This document shows positions 41,452 to 50,808 of a stretch of DNA of 64,000 nucleotides, one piece after another. Each line of letters opens with the position of its first letter. Position 1 is the stretch's first letter. A program made the position numbers and the translations under genes. The notes beneath the pieces were generated by a model that was not told where the DNA came from, did no database searches, and saw only the letters and a list, made by a program, of their open reading frames with translations. Source of the DNA: Pseudomonas vranovensis DSM 16006 (GTDB lineage: Bacteria; Pseudomonadota; Gammaproteobacteria; Pseudomonadales; Pseudomonadaceae); NCBI RefSeq assembly GCF_000425805.1, contig NZ_AUED01000011.1:62001-126000 (forward strand). The letters are read 5' to 3'.

Positions 41452-42237
41452 TTACTCAGCGATCTGCAGCTTGCGCGCCTCGGTATAGACGTAGCGCACC
41501 TTTTCGTACTCGAACGGCGAGTTCAGCTGGCCGTAGCGGAAACGGGTGGTGTAGCGCTTGTCGACGGCACGCAGGACAACGATTTCCGGATGGTCGCGGC
41601 TGACCTCGGCCACATTGAGGAAGTTGATCTGGTCCTCGGCGACGAAGTCCACCGCCAGCCCCCCGGTATCGCGCAGGTTCGACGGTCCCAGGATCGGCAG
41701 CATCAGGTAAGGCCCTTCAGGCACGCCGTAGTAGCCCAGGGTCTGGCCGAAGTCTTCGCCCTGATACGGTATCCCCATCTTGGTCGCCGGATCCCACAGG
41801 CCCCCGACACCGATCGTGGTGTTGAGCAACAGGCGCGCGGTGATCTCCATCGACCGCTGGCCCTTGAGCTGCAACAGGCTGTTGAGCAGGTTGGGTACAT
41901 CGGCGAGGTTGCTGAAGAAGTTACTGACACCTGTGCGCACAAAGGACGGGGTGATGTAGCGGTAACCGTTGACCACGGGCAGGAATACCCATTGGTCGAA
42001 GCGGTAGTTGAAGTGGTACAGCCGGCGGTTCATCGGCTCGAACGGGTCATAGACGTTGAGCGCTGCCAGGGTCGAGCGTTCGAACTCGCGCTGGTCGAGG
42101 CCGGGGTTGAACTTCAGTTCCTTGAGTGGCTCGGTGAAGCCATCGGCCTCGACCACACTGGCACGCGGTGCGGTTTCGTCCGCCTGGGCCAGTCCGCTGG
42201 CCAGAAATGCAGAAACAAGCAGAAGACGTTTAACCAC
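41452..42237 (-). CDS. MlaA/VacJ family outer-membrane lipid-trafficking protein, without lipobox
   Basis: A 261-aa protein with a signal sequence (MVKRLLLVSAFLASGLAQAD) and the MlaA core. Recognisable stretches are YDPFEPMNRRLYHFNYRFDQ, TTIGVGGLWDPATKMG, DFGQTLGYYGVPEGPYLMLP and GPSNLRDTGG. MlaA removes misplaced phospholipids from the outer leaflet of the outer membrane. Classical MlaA is a lipoprotein, but no Cys follows the signal sequence here, so this may be a soluble periplasmic or differently anchored paralogue. It overlaps the end of the alpha/beta hydrolase gene by 8 bp, implying coupled expression. Confidence 0.88.
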   Translation of the reverse strand: MVKRLLLVSAFLASGLAQADETAPRASVVEADGFTEPLKELKFNPGLDQREFERSTLAALNVYDPFEPMNRRLYHFNYRFDQWVFLPVVNGYRYITPSFVRTGVSNFFSNLADVPNLLNSLLQLKGQRSMEITARLLLNTTIGVGGLWDPATKMGIPYQGEDFGQTLGYYGVPEGPYLMLPILGPSNLRDTGGLAVDFVAEDQINFLNVAEVSRDHPEIVVLRAVDKRYTTRFRYGQLNSPFEYEKVRYVYTEARKLQIAE

Positions 42238-43528
42238 GGAAGAACTCCAGCATGGCGTCGCTGTTGACGCGGTAGTTGAGGTTGCCGCAATGGCCGCCGT
42301 GAGGGTAAACGGTCAAGCGATCGCCAAAGGTGCTACGAAGGAAACCAAGGTCACCCGGGCCCAGAATGACGTCGTCGGCATTGTGCATGACGGCAATCTT
42401 CGAGCTGGTCTGCAGGTAGTCCTTGAGCGCGTACAGGCTGACCTGATTGACCAGTTGCAACAAACTGCCGCCATCGGTGCGGGCACGCCACATGGGGATG
42501 ACCTGTTCGGTCAGGTAGCAGTCGAAGTCGCATTGCAAGGCACGCTTGAAGAACGGCGTCAGGCTGCTGCTTTCGGTTATCGGGTATTTGGGCGGGGTGA
42601 TCAGCCCGCGGCGGTTGACCAGGTCCGAGGTGAACGCGATGTCGGCCGACGAGAAACGGAACGAGGTGCCGATGACCATGGCCATCTGCTCGTTGGTCAG
42701 GTGCTGGCGTGACTGCTGGAAGTCGTAGAGCAGGGCGTCATTGAGATCGATGTAGCCCTTCTGCTGGAAGTAGCGCGTCAGCTTGCTGAGCACCAGTTCG
42801 TAGAAGGTGGTGCTGTTGTTGACGCCCTTGACCTCGGTTTGCACCAGCTTGTCGAGGTTGCTGACCGAGGTGTAGAGGTTCACCGGCGGATTGAGCAGCA
42901 GCACCCGCTTGAAGTTGAAGCTGCGCCGGGTTTCGTCCAGGTGACTGACGAACGCTGCATCGAGGGCGCCCAGGCTGTAGCCGGTGAGGTAGTACTCGGT
43001 CACCGGCAGGCGTGGGTGCTGCGCGCGTACGCCTTGCATGACGCGGTAAAGGTCCTCGGCATCTTCACCACTGATGCCGGGCGTGGCATAGCGCGACGCC
43101 GAGATGATGAAGTCGAAGCTGGTGGGCGATGACAACTGCACCACGTGATAGCCAGCCTTGTAGTACAGCTTTTTGAGGTATTCGTTGATGCTGCTGGAGT
43201 AGGGCGCGCCGGTACCGGCGATAAGGAAGATCAGCGGTGCCGGGTGGTCCTGTTCGGCCAGGCGGTACTTGAGCTGCTTCACCGCCCAGAAATTGTCCGG
43301 AAGCTTGAAGCCGCGCTCCGGGCGCATGTTCAGGCTGTAGTCGGCCTGATCGATGTCATCGTCGCTGGGCAGCTCCGGGCGCAACTCCGGCGGTGTGGTG
43401 GCGATGGTGGCCTCGAACGGGTTGGTCAGCGGGTAGCCGTAGCTGGCAGCGTCGATATCCAGCGCCGAAGCGGACGCACTCAAGAAAAGGCCGCCCGAAA
43501 GGGCAGCAAGGCGCAGTAATCGAAGCAT
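42230..43528 (-). CDS. secreted alpha/beta hydrolase coupled to the MlaA-like gene
   Basis: A 432-aa protein with a signal peptide (MLRLLRLAALSGGLFLSASA, cleavage near ALD). The alpha/beta hydrolase fold has the nucleophile elbow GYSLGA (about residue 178), a likely acid in HNADDVILG and a C-terminal His in YPHGGHCGNL. Relatives have been mislabelled serine/threonine kinases; no kinase motif is visible. It is probably a periplasmic esterase or lipase working with the MlaA-like protein encoded 8 bp into its 3' end. The substrate is unknown. Confidence 0.8.
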   Translation of the reverse strand: MLRLLRLAALSGGLFLSASASALDIDAASYGYPLTNPFEATIATTPPELRPELPSDDDIDQADYSLNMRPERGFKLPDNFWAVKQLKYRLAEQDHPAPLIFLIAGTGAPYSSSINEYLKKLYYKAGYHVVQLSSPTSFDFIISASRYATPGISGEDAEDLYRVMQGVRAQHPRLPVTEYYLTGYSLGALDAAFVSHLDETRRSFNFKRVLLLNPPVNLYTSVSNLDKLVQTEVKGVNNSTTFYELVLSKLTRYFQQKGYIDLNDALLYDFQQSRQHLTNEQMAMVIGTSFRFSSADIAFTSDLVNRRGLITPPKYPITESSSLTPFFKRALQCDFDCYLTEQVIPMWRARTDGGSLLQLVNQVSLYALKDYLQTSSKIAVMHNADDVILGPGDLGFLRSTFGDRLTVYPHGGHCGNLNYRVNSDAMLEFFRG

Positions 43529-43770
43529 CACGAATCCCCAAAAAAGCAGCAGCAAAGTGCGTTACGCAGGCTAGGACCGTCGTGTCCCTTGCAAAGTTGC
43601 CTGGCGCTCCGGCATTTATCGTCCCAGATGGTGCCGTTTGCAGCCGTGGTACGGCAACAATTGGTTCCATTTATCTTCAGTTCAAAGTAGCTGAGGTTCG
43701 CGCTTTTGCCTTGCATAGACGACCCGGGCCATTATGCTGGGCGCCGATTTCGACGACTCCGGAGTGTCTC

Positions 43771-44133
43771 ATGTCTCACCGCTTGCCGCTGATCCTGTTG
43801 TTGCTGTGCCTGCCGATGTGGCTGGCGGCAAGCTATGGGGTGCGCTATGGGTTGATGGAAGATGCCCAATGGGTCGGCACCTGTGTCGAGCAGGCGCAGC
43901 TGTGGCAATGCCAGGCCCGCTCGACGCTGGGTTTGTTGATTCATTTCAGGGTGATTGCCTGGACCGCGCTGGGGCTGGCGTTGCTGGCGCAGGTGATACC
44001 TGCCCGGACGGGGTGGCGGGTGGCGGTAGTGGCACTGGTGGTCGGGATTCCCGCGTTGGTGTTGTACAGCGCCAGCCTCGCGGTATTTGCCGTGGTGCTG
44101 GCGGCGCTGCGGTTGGTACGGCGTTCAAGCTGA
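43771..44133 (+). CDS. 120-aa membrane protein, uncharacterised
   Basis: The protein starts with a hydrophobic signal or anchor (RLPLILLLLCLPMWLAAS). It has a short loop with Cys residues (GTCVEQAQLWQCQAR) and two more membrane segments (about 55-75 and 82-112). GGAGTGTCTC precedes ATG 43771. It converges with the GH17 gene. No family is recognised; the Cys pair in the periplasmic loop could form a disulfide. Confidence 0.75.
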   Translation: MSHRLPLILLLLCLPMWLAASYGVRYGLMEDAQWVGTCVEQAQLWQCQARSTLGLLIHFRVIAWTALGLALLAQVIPARTGWRVAVVALVVGIPALVLYSASLAVFAVVLAALRLVRRSS

Positions 44134-44155
44134 AACCCCGGCGCAGGACCGATGT

Positions 44156-45712
44156 TCACGCCGGTGTGCGAACCCGCAAGCTGCGCCACAACGCTGCGAC
44201 CATCAATACACTCACGCCTGCCCACACCAGCGCCTGCTGGTTGCTCAACCCTTCCTGGAACAATTGCGGCGCAATCCCTGCACCGACGATGAATGCCAGC
44301 AGGCCGATTTCAGTCCGAGGTCCCTTCACCGGACGCAGCAGGTAGACAACCGCCGGCAGCACCAGTGCCGCACTCGGGAAGCTGCGGTAACGCGGGTCGA
44401 ACACCAGCGCCAGCATGCTCACCGCAGCGGCAAAGCCTGCGCCAGCCAGCCACCAGCCAGCATGCGCCTCGAGCCAGGAGAAAGCCCGTTCACGCCAGCC
44501 ATCCCGGGCGGCCAGCGCCAGGGCACCATGGGCCAGTACGATCAGGTTCAGGCCAGCCAGCAGCATTGCCCACACCCACTCGCCGGCGAATCGGCTGTTG
44601 ATGCGTACCAGCTCGCCCCACAATCCCAGGCTTGCTGCGCCCAGGGCTGCCAGCAGTGGCAGGAGCAGGGCGGCTCGGGTGCTGCGCACGCGGCCTGCCA
44701 GCAAGAGTGTGGCGACAAACAGCAGGCTGCAGGCGGCCAGCCATTGCGGCCACAGCGATAGGTTGCTCACCGGGCCTTCAAGAATGCCTTTGTCCTGGCG
44801 GTCGGCATCGTACAGTCCCCAGTAGCCGCCCACGGCGCCTTCGCTGGCGCGCTTCCAGGGTTGGTCGAAGGCTTCGATCAGGTTGTAGTGCCAGCCGTGC
44901 TGTTCGGCCATGGCGACAAAACCACGGATAAAGCGCGCTTCGTTGACCGGGCTGGGCAGGGCGGTTTCGCGCTGGCGGCCTTCGCTCGGCCAGCCGGTTT
45001 CGCCAATGACGATGTCCTTGGGAGCAAAGCGGTTGCCGAACACCTGGCGGATCTCGCCGACATGGTGCAGGGCATCTTCAATGCCGCGCGGATCATCTTC
45101 CCAGTAGGGCAACAAGTGAATGGTCAGGAAGTCCACGGCCGGAGCGATTTCGGGGTACTGCAGCCAGAACTCCCAGACATCGGCATAGGTTACCGGCACG
45201 CTGACCTGGCGCTTGACCTGGGTGATCAGGTTGGCCAGTTGCGCGCCGGTGACTTCCTTGCGCAGCAGGACTTCGTTGCCGACGATCACGGCTTTGACCA
45301 CATCGGGATTGGCATTGGCAGCGGCGATCAGGCCTTTGATCTCTTTTTGCGTGTCTACCGGATTGGCATTGACCCAGGCGCCGAGCATGACCTTGAGGCC
45401 ATGCTTGCGGGCAAGGTCGGGTATGGCTTCAAGACCTGTCACCGAGTAGGTGCGGATGCACTCAAAGCGCTGGGAGAGCAAGGCGAGGTCGGCATCCATG
45501 CGTGCCGGCCGCAACTGGAACGGCTGGTCGAACGGTGACTGGTCCTTGTCGAACGGGGTGTATGACGCACACTGCAGCTTGTGCGTGGCGCTGGCCGCAT
45601 CCGGCAGTACCACCGGCTTGCCCAGGCCGTACCAGAGTCCTCCCAGCGCGAAAAGGCCGAGCAGGCAGGCAAACAGGTAGGGCAGCAACGGGAAGCGGGC
45701 AGTCGGGGACAT
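44156..45712 (-). CDS. GH17 membrane-bound beta-glucan glucosyltransferase
   Basis: A 518-aa protein. There is an N-terminal membrane anchor (about 10-30), then a glycoside hydrolase family 17 domain (about 50-310) with the acid/base Glu in IVGNEVLLRKE and the nucleophile Glu in VIGETGWPSEG. Seven or so membrane segments follow (about 325-515). GH17 proteins of this kind from Pseudomonas and Azotobacter are known to act as beta-1,3-glucan transglucosylases that build branched or cyclic glucans. It may act on periplasmic glucans. No glucan synthase gene is next to it. Confidence 0.88.
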   Translation of the reverse strand: MSPTARFPLLPYLFACLLGLFALGGLWYGLGKPVVLPDAASATHKLQCASYTPFDKDQSPFDQPFQLRPARMDADLALLSQRFECIRTYSVTGLEAIPDLARKHGLKVMLGAWVNANPVDTQKEIKGLIAAANANPDVVKAVIVGNEVLLRKEVTGAQLANLITQVKRQVSVPVTYADVWEFWLQYPEIAPAVDFLTIHLLPYWEDDPRGIEDALHHVGEIRQVFGNRFAPKDIVIGETGWPSEGRQRETALPSPVNEARFIRGFVAMAEQHGWHYNLIEAFDQPWKRASEGAVGGYWGLYDADRQDKGILEGPVSNLSLWPQWLAACSLLFVATLLLAGRVRSTRAALLLPLLAALGAASLGLWGELVRINSRFAGEWVWAMLLAGLNLIVLAHGALALAARDGWRERAFSWLEAHAGWWLAGAGFAAAVSMLALVFDPRYRSFPSAALVLPAVVYLLRPVKGPRTEIGLLAFIVGAGIAPQLFQEGLSNQQALVWAGVSVLMVAALWRSLRVRTPA

Positions 45713-45935
45713 GGATCGGGCCGTCAGGGAGCAAAGCCGGCAATACTACCCGCAAATGGCACAGGCTAAAGCCCTGCATGCAAAGTTCGCACGAGCGGAT
45801 GTTGCTTGATGTAACGATAGGGGTTGCTGGCCATGTGATGTCGTTTCTCGCTGTTTCGACGTCGTTGTCAGAGAAGGACTACAGGCACCCGAGGTTGATG
45901 ATGAAGCTTCCGTGACGTGACGAGGGGAAGCTTTG

Positions 45936-46784
45936 ATGAAAATGCGACGACTCCTGGGGGTGGGTACCGCCCTGGCAATGGCGATCGGTGTGGGGCAGGC
46001 GATGGCCAAGGAAGTAAGCATCGGCTACGTCGATGGCTGGTCCGACAGTGTGGCAACCACCAACGTAGCCGCCGAAGTGATCAGACAGAAGCTAGGTTAC
46101 GACGTCAAACTGCAGGCTGTGGCCACCGGAATCATGTGGCAGGGAGTCGCCACCGGCAAGCTCGATGCCATGCTTTCGGCCTGGCTGCCAGTGACGCACG
46201 GCGAGTACTGGGCCAAGAACAAAAGCAACGTGGTCGACTATGGCCCCAACTTCAAGGACGCCAAGATCGGCTTGATCGTCCCCGAATACGTCAAGGCGCA
46301 ATCGCTGGCCGACCTCAAGAGCGACGACAGCTTCAAGAAAAAGATCGTCGGTATCGATGCCGGCTCCGGCGTCATGCTCAAGACCGACCAGGCCATCAAG
46401 GACTACGACCTGAGTGGCTACAAACTCCAGGCCAGCTCAGGCGCCGCCATGACCTCGGAACTGGGCCGCGCCTATGCCAAACAGCAGCCCATTGCCGTCA
46501 CCGGCTGGGTGCCGCACTGGATGTTCGCCAAATGGAAGTTGCGTTTCCTCGAAGACCCGAAAGGCGTTTATGGCGCCGCCGAAACCGTCAACAGTATCGG
46601 CAGCAAGGAGCTGGCAACCAAGGCACCGGAAGTCGCCGAGTTCCTCAAGAAGTTCCAGTGGCAGTCCAAGGATGAAATCGGAGAGGTCATGTTGGCCATT
46701 CAAGAGGGCGCAAAACCCGAAGCCGCCGCCAAGGACTGGGTAGCCAAGCACCCGGAACGCGTCGCCGAGTGGATCACCAAATAA
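45936..46784 (+). CDS. periplasmic binding protein, glycine betaine/choline/carnitine type
   Basis: A 282-aa OpuAC-family protein with a signal peptide (MKMRRLLGVGTALAMAIGV to about AMA). Motifs are SIGYVDGWSDSVATTNVAAE and LDAMLSAWLPVTHGEYW, and aromatic residues (W, Y) are spread as in the ligand box of quaternary-amine binding proteins. In Pseudomonas such orphan proteins (CaiX, BetX) share one CbcWV permease. No permease gene is adjacent, which fits. GAGGGGAAG precedes the ATG. The exact ligand is uncertain. Confidence 0.87.
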   Translation: MKMRRLLGVGTALAMAIGVGQAMAKEVSIGYVDGWSDSVATTNVAAEVIRQKLGYDVKLQAVATGIMWQGVATGKLDAMLSAWLPVTHGEYWAKNKSNVVDYGPNFKDAKIGLIVPEYVKAQSLADLKSDDSFKKKIVGIDAGSGVMLKTDQAIKDYDLSGYKLQASSGAAMTSELGRAYAKQQPIAVTGWVPHWMFAKWKLRFLEDPKGVYGAAETVNSIGSKELATKAPEVAEFLKKFQWQSKDEIGEVMLAIQEGAKPEAAAKDWVAKHPERVAEWITK

Positions 46785-46815
46785 TGGCTTAAAGCCTCTG
46801 TCTGGCACCTTCCAG

Positions 46816-46845
46816 GGCCGCAGCTGCCGAAATGGCGCTGCGGCC
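46816..46845 (+). terminator. terminator-like hairpin after the betaine-type binding protein
   Basis: GGCCGCAGC (46816-46824) and GCTGCGGCC (46837-46845) form a 9-bp stem, with GCC...GGC pairing inside the loop. There is no strong T run (TTGTCG follows), so termination may be partial. Confidence 0.5.
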
Positions 46846-46975
46846 TTGTCGTTCAAGGTTGTTACCGATTCGGTAAAACTCTGTTGCATCTAAGACTAAG
46901 GTCGTCTGGAGCGCGTCCAAAGGCAGCATAAAGTGGAGTGGGTTCTACCTAATCTGTGCTGCGAGGACAAAAACA

Positions 46976-47287
46976 ATGAACGACAGCATTTACCTCTCGA
47001 TACAAAACAGCCCGCGGTTCAAGGAGCTGGTTTCAAAACGCGAACGTTTCGCCTGGATTCTCTCGGCGATCATGCTCGGCCTCTACTCTGCTTTCATCCT
47101 GTTGATCGCCTATGGCCCGCAAATTCTGGGTGCCAAGCTCAGTCCCGAGTCTTCCGTGACCTGGGGAATTCCCCTGGGTGTCGGCTTGATTCTCTCTGCC
47201 TTCGTGCTCACAGCGATCTATGTACGTCGCGCCAACGGTGAGTTCGACGAGATGAACAAAGCGATCCTCAAGGAGGCTCAGCAATGA
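46976..47287 (+). CDS. yjcH: DUF485 inner-membrane protein YjcH
   Basis: A 103-aa protein with two membrane segments (about 25-45 and 60-82) and the DUF485 start [16 protein letters not shown]. It is almost always encoded just before the acetate permease; here its stop overlaps the actP start by 4 bp. Its role in acetate transport is not firmly known. Confidence 0.92.
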   Translation: MNDSIYLSIQNSPRFKELVSKRERFAWILSAIMLGLYSAFILLIAYGPQILGAKLSPESSVTWGIPLGVGLILSAFVLTAIYVRRANGEFDEMNKAILKEAQQ

Positions 47288-48942
47288 TCCGGCGTCTTCT
47301 GGCAACTCTGGCCTTCGGCATTTTTGCACCTGCCGTCTGGGCCGCCGACGCCCTGACCGGCGAGGTGCACAAGCAGCCTTTGAACGTTGCGGCGATCCTG
47401 ATGTTCGTCGCCTTCGTCGGTGCCACCCTGTGCATCACCTACTGGGCTTCCAAGCGTAACAAATCGGCTTCTGACTACTACGCCGCCGGTGGCCGAATCA
47501 CTGGTTTCCAGAACGGTCTGGCGATTGCCGGCGACTACATGTCGGCAGCGTCCTTCCTGGGTATTTCCGCCCTGGTGTTCACCTCCGGCTACGACGGACT
47601 GATCTACTCGATCGGCTTTCTGGTTGGCTGGCCGATCATCTTGTTCCTGATCGCCGAACGCCTGCGTAACCTGGGTAAATACACCTTTGCCGACGTGGCC
47701 TCTTACCGCCTCGGGCAAAAAGAAATCCGCACCCTGTCGGCCTCGGGCTCGCTGGTGGTGGTGGCGTTCTACCTGATCGCGCAGATGGTCGGTGCCGGCA
47801 AGTTGATCCAGCTGCTGTTCGGCCTGGACTACCACGTTGCGGTGATCCTGGTGGGTATCCTTATGTGCATGTACGTGCTGTTCGGCGGCATGCTCGCAAC
47901 CACCTGGGTACAGATCATCAAGGCCGTTCTGCTGCTCTCCGGTGCCAGCTTCATGGCGCTGATGGTGATGAAACACGTCAACTTCGACTTCAATGCCCTG
48001 TTCTCCGAAGCCATCAAGGTTCACCCCAAAGGTGAAGCGATCATGAGCCCGGGCGGCCTGGTCAAAGATCCGATCTCGGCATTCTCCCTCGGCCTGGCCC
48101 TGATGTTCGGTACCGCCGGCCTGCCGCATATCCTGATGCGCTTCTTCACCGTCAGCGATGCCAAGGAAGCCCGCAAGAGCGTCCTGTATGCCACCGGTTT
48201 CATCGGCTACTTCTACATCCTGACCTTCATCATCGGCTTTGGCGCAATCCTGCTGGTCAGCACCAACCCGGACTTCAAGGACGCTGCTGGCGCCCTGATC
48301 GGCGGCAACAACATGGCGGCGGTACACCTGGCTGATGCCGTGGGTGGCAGTGTGTTCCTGGGCTTCATCTCGGCGGTGGCGTTCGCGACCATCCTGGCAG
48401 TAGTGGCAGGCCTGACCCTGGCCGGTGCCTCGGCGGTATCCCACGACCTGTACGCCAGTGTGATCAAGAAAGGCAAGGCCAACGAGAAGGATGAAATCCG
48501 CGTCTCGAAGATCACCACCATCGCCCTGGCGGTGCTGGCAATCGGGCTGGGCATTCTGTTCGAAAGCCAGAACATCGCCTTCATGGTAGGCCTGGCGTTC
48601 TCGATCGCTGCCAGCTGCAACTTCCCGGTACTGCTGCTCTCGATGTACTGGAAGAAGCTGACCACCCGTGGCGCCATGATTGGCGGCTGGATGGGCCTGG
48701 TGAGTGCCGTGGCGCTGATGATTCTTGGCCCGACCATCTGGGTACAGATCCTCGGTCACGAGAAAGCCATCTACCCGTACGAGTACCCGGCACTGTTCTC
48801 GATGATCATTGCCTTTGCAGGGATCTGGTTCTTCTCGGTCACTGACAAGTCCAAGGCGGCTGATGAAGAGCGTGCGCTGTTTTTCCCGCAGTTCGTTCGC
48901 TCGCAGACTGGCCTGGGTGCCAGCGGTGCGGTCTCGCATTGA
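47284..48942 (+). CDS. actP: cation/acetate symporter
   Basis: A 552-aa sodium:solute symporter with 13-14 membrane segments and a signal-like start ([20 protein letters not shown]). Core motifs include [20 protein letters not shown] and [20 protein letters not shown]. It imports acetate and glycolate. It is in an operon with yjcH and followed by a strong terminator. Its transport domain is related to the membrane part of the MxtR/CrbS-like kinase at the start of this window, a system known to control acetate use in Pseudomonas. Confidence 0.95.
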   Translation: MIRRLLATLAFGIFAPAVWAADALTGEVHKQPLNVAAILMFVAFVGATLCITYWASKRNKSASDYYAAGGRITGFQNGLAIAGDYMSAASFLGISALVFTSGYDGLIYSIGFLVGWPIILFLIAERLRNLGKYTFADVASYRLGQKEIRTLSASGSLVVVAFYLIAQMVGAGKLIQLLFGLDYHVAVILVGILMCMYVLFGGMLATTWVQIIKAVLLLSGASFMALMVMKHVNFDFNALFSEAIKVHPKGEAIMSPGGLVKDPISAFSLGLALMFGTAGLPHILMRFFTVSDAKEARKSVLYATGFIGYFYILTFIIGFGAILLVSTNPDFKDAAGALIGGNNMAAVHLADAVGGSVFLGFISAVAFATILAVVAGLTLAGASAVSHDLYASVIKKGKANEKDEIRVSKITTIALAVLAIGLGILFESQNIAFMVGLAFSIAASCNFPVLLLSMYWKKLTTRGAMIGGWMGLVSAVALMILGPTIWVQILGHEKAIYPYEYPALFSMIIAFAGIWFFSVTDKSKAADEERALFFPQFVRSQTGLGASGAVSH

Positions 48943-48959
48943 TCTAGCGGGGCACAATG

Positions 48960-48987
48960 AAAAAGGCAGCCGTGAGGCTGCCTTTTT
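48960..48987 (+). terminator. rho-independent terminator after actP
   Basis: AAAAAGGCAGCC (48960-48971) and GGCTGCCTTTTT (48976-48987) form a perfect 12-bp stem with loop GTGA. A and T runs at both ends let it serve the convergent DUF3309 gene too. Confidence 0.92.
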
Positions 48988-48992
48988 AATGC

Positions 48993-49145
48993 CTAGATTT
49001 TGCCGAGCAATAGCAGAATCAAGAGGATGATCAATACCGTACCAATGATGCCTGAGGGGCCATAACCCCAACTTCTGGAGTGCGGGAAGACAGGTAAACC
49101 ACCGATCAACAGCAGTATCAGAATGATGATGAGTATGGTGCCCAT
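48993..49145 (-). CDS. 50-aa DUF3309 membrane peptide
   Basis: Translating the minus strand from ATG 49145 gives a 50-residue protein. It has two very hydrophobic stretches (MGTILIIILILLLIGGLPVF and GTVLIILLILLLLGKI) joined by HSRSWGYGPSG, the DUF3309 pattern. AAGGACACTGCC precedes the ATG. Members are small, widespread in proteobacteria and of unknown function. The stop lies 6 bp beyond the actP terminator. Confidence 0.88.
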   Translation of the reverse strand: MGTILIIILILLLIGGLPVFPHSRSWGYGPSGIIGTVLIILLILLLLGKI

Positions 49146-49377
49146 GGCAGTGTCCTTGTTTGGCTGAGAGGGTAGGCGTCTGGGATCAAATCCTTGTGTT
49201 CGGTCATGCGTTTCATGCCCGCCTGTAAATTCCGACTCCTGCCAACAAAGAAAAGTTTAATAAACCGCTATCACCGCTGTTTGCCCCCGCTATTCAGCAT
49301 CCTGATACAGCGTGGGTGCGGCCATTGCCTTCGCTACACTGGCGCTAACTTTCCAGAACAGTACAAGGCGTCCCGCT

Positions 49378-50193
49378 ATGCAAAACCGCATGATGATTAC
49401 TGGTGCAGGTTCCGGGCTCGGTCGTGAGATCGCATTGCGCTGGGCACGCGAGGGATGGCAGTTGGCATTGGCCGATGTCAATGAGGCCGGCCTCAAAGAA
49501 ACCCTGGCGCTGGTCAGGGAAGCAGGCGGCCAGGGCTTCGTGCAGCGCTGCGATGTACGTGACTACAGCCAGCTCACTGCGTTGGCCCAGGCCTGTGAAG
49601 AGAAGTTCGGCGGCATCGACGTGATCGTCAACAACGCCGGTGTTGCTGCAGGCGGGTTCTTCTCGGAGTTGTCACTGGAAGACTGGGACTGGCAGATCGC
49701 GATCAACCTGATGGGCGTGGTCAAGGGCTGCAAGGCCTTCCTGCCGCTGCTGGAGCGCAGCAAGGGGCGGATCATCAACATCGCCTCGATGGCGGCATTG
49801 ATGCAGGGGCCGGCCATGAGCAACTACAACGTGGCCAAGGCGGGGGTATTGGCCCTCTCTGAAAGCCTTCTGGTCGAATTGCGCCAGCAGGAAGTTGCGG
49901 TGCATGTAGTGTGCCCGTCGTTCTTCCAGACCAACCTGCTCGATTCGTTCCGTGGACCGACCCCGGCGATGAAGGCCCAGGTGGGCAAGTTGCTGGAAAG
50001 CTCGCCGATTACGGCTGCCGATATCGCCGATTACATCTATCAACAGGTTGCCGCTGGCGCGTTCATGATCCTGCCTCACGAGCTGGGGCGCGAAGCCTGG
50101 ACGCTCAAGCAGCGTGCCCCGCAACGGCTGTATGACGAGATGGCTGTCATGGCCGAGAAGATGCGCGCCAAGGCAAAGCCCAGCCAAGGCTGA
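49378..50193 (+). CDS. short-chain dehydrogenase/reductase
   Basis: A 271-aa SDR of the classical type. The cofactor motif TGAGSGLGRE is at residues 8-17, NNAG near 89-92, and the catalytic Ser-Tyr-Lys lies in NIASMAALMQGPAMSNYNVAK (about 140-160). It is a cytoplasmic oxidoreductase of unknown substrate. ATG 49378 is chosen by family N-terminus (MQNRMMITGAG); a longer frame upstream adds an unrelated extension. Confidence 0.9.
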   Translation: MQNRMMITGAGSGLGREIALRWAREGWQLALADVNEAGLKETLALVREAGGQGFVQRCDVRDYSQLTALAQACEEKFGGIDVIVNNAGVAAGGFFSELSLEDWDWQIAINLMGVVKGCKAFLPLLERSKGRIINIASMAALMQGPAMSNYNVAKAGVLALSESLLVELRQQEVAVHVVCPSFFQTNLLDSFRGPTPAMKAQVGKLLESSPITAADIADYIYQQVAAGAFMILPHELGREAWTLKQRAPQRLYDEMAVMAEKMRAKAKPSQG

Positions 50194-50201
50194 AGCCCTG
50201 T

Positions 50202-50285
50202 AGCCGCTGGCGCCAGGCTGCGGTCGGCTGCGCAGCAGTCGCCCTGCGGTGTTCACGGTCGCCTTGCGGTGGATCGCGCCTGCGG
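50202..50285. repeat. TGTAGCCGCTG-type intergenic repeat, copy 2
   Basis: TGTAGCCGCTGGCGCCAGGC followed by TGCGGTCGGCTGCGCAGCAG and two GTCGCC(T/C)TGCGGTG units. It is related to the copies at 41321 and 59854 and lies between the SDR gene and ynfA. Confidence 0.55.
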
Positions 50286-50340
50286 CAGCGGCAGAATCAG
50301 TTACCCTAGGCCGTTTTTCAATTGGGCCAGGATTACTGAA

Positions 50341-50673
50341 GTGATCAACTACTTGTGGTTTTTCCTCGCGGCGATCTTCGAGATCGCCGGTTGCTACGGC
50401 TTCTACTTGTGGCTGCGGTTGGGCAAGAGTGCCTGGTGGATAGCCCCCTCATTGCTCAGCCTGACCCTGTTCGCGCTGATCCTCACGCGTGTCGAGGCCG
50501 CCTATGCCGGGCGCGCCTATGCCGCCTATGGCGGCATCTACATCGTCAGCTCATTGCTTTGGCTGGCATTTGTCGAGCGTGTGCGTCCACTGGGCAGCGA
50601 CTGGATCGGTGCGCTGCTTTGTGTGCTGGGTGCCAGCATCATTGTGTTTGGGCCACGCTTGCAGAGCGCCTGA
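50341..50673 (+). CDS. ynfA: YnfA/UPF0060 family membrane protein
   Basis: A 110-aa protein with four membrane helices. The start [20 protein letters not shown] and the later [20 protein letters not shown] are diagnostic of the UPF0060 (YnfA) family, a relative of the small multidrug resistance transporters. It starts with GTG at 50341 by family N-terminus. Function is not firmly established; some relatives export biocides. Confidence 0.92.
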   Translation: MINYLWFFLAAIFEIAGCYGFYLWLRLGKSAWWIAPSLLSLTLFALILTRVEAAYAGRAYAAYGGIYIVSSLLWLAFVERVRPLGSDWIGALLCVLGASIIVFGPRLQSA

Positions 50674-50808
50674 CTGTGTAAAGAAACGGGGCATTTGTAG
50701 GTAAAATCGCTGATTCTGGTGGGAATAGGCTAATTATTCATCAGAGTATTGAAGGGCGCAGGTACCCGGTGCAGTCTCCGAGCTCTCAGCACAGTGGAGG
50801 ATCGGAGC

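Noticed and set aside
42230..43528. Annotation of the secreted hydrolase as a serine/threonine kinase
   Set aside because: No glycine-rich loop, HRD or DFG motif is present. GYSLGA and a C-terminal GGHCGN fit an alpha/beta hydrolase.
47278..49071. A 597-codon open frame on the minus strand over actP
   Set aside because: It is antisense to a clear ActP protein and yields a low-complexity, His/Gln/Asp-rich translation with no motif.
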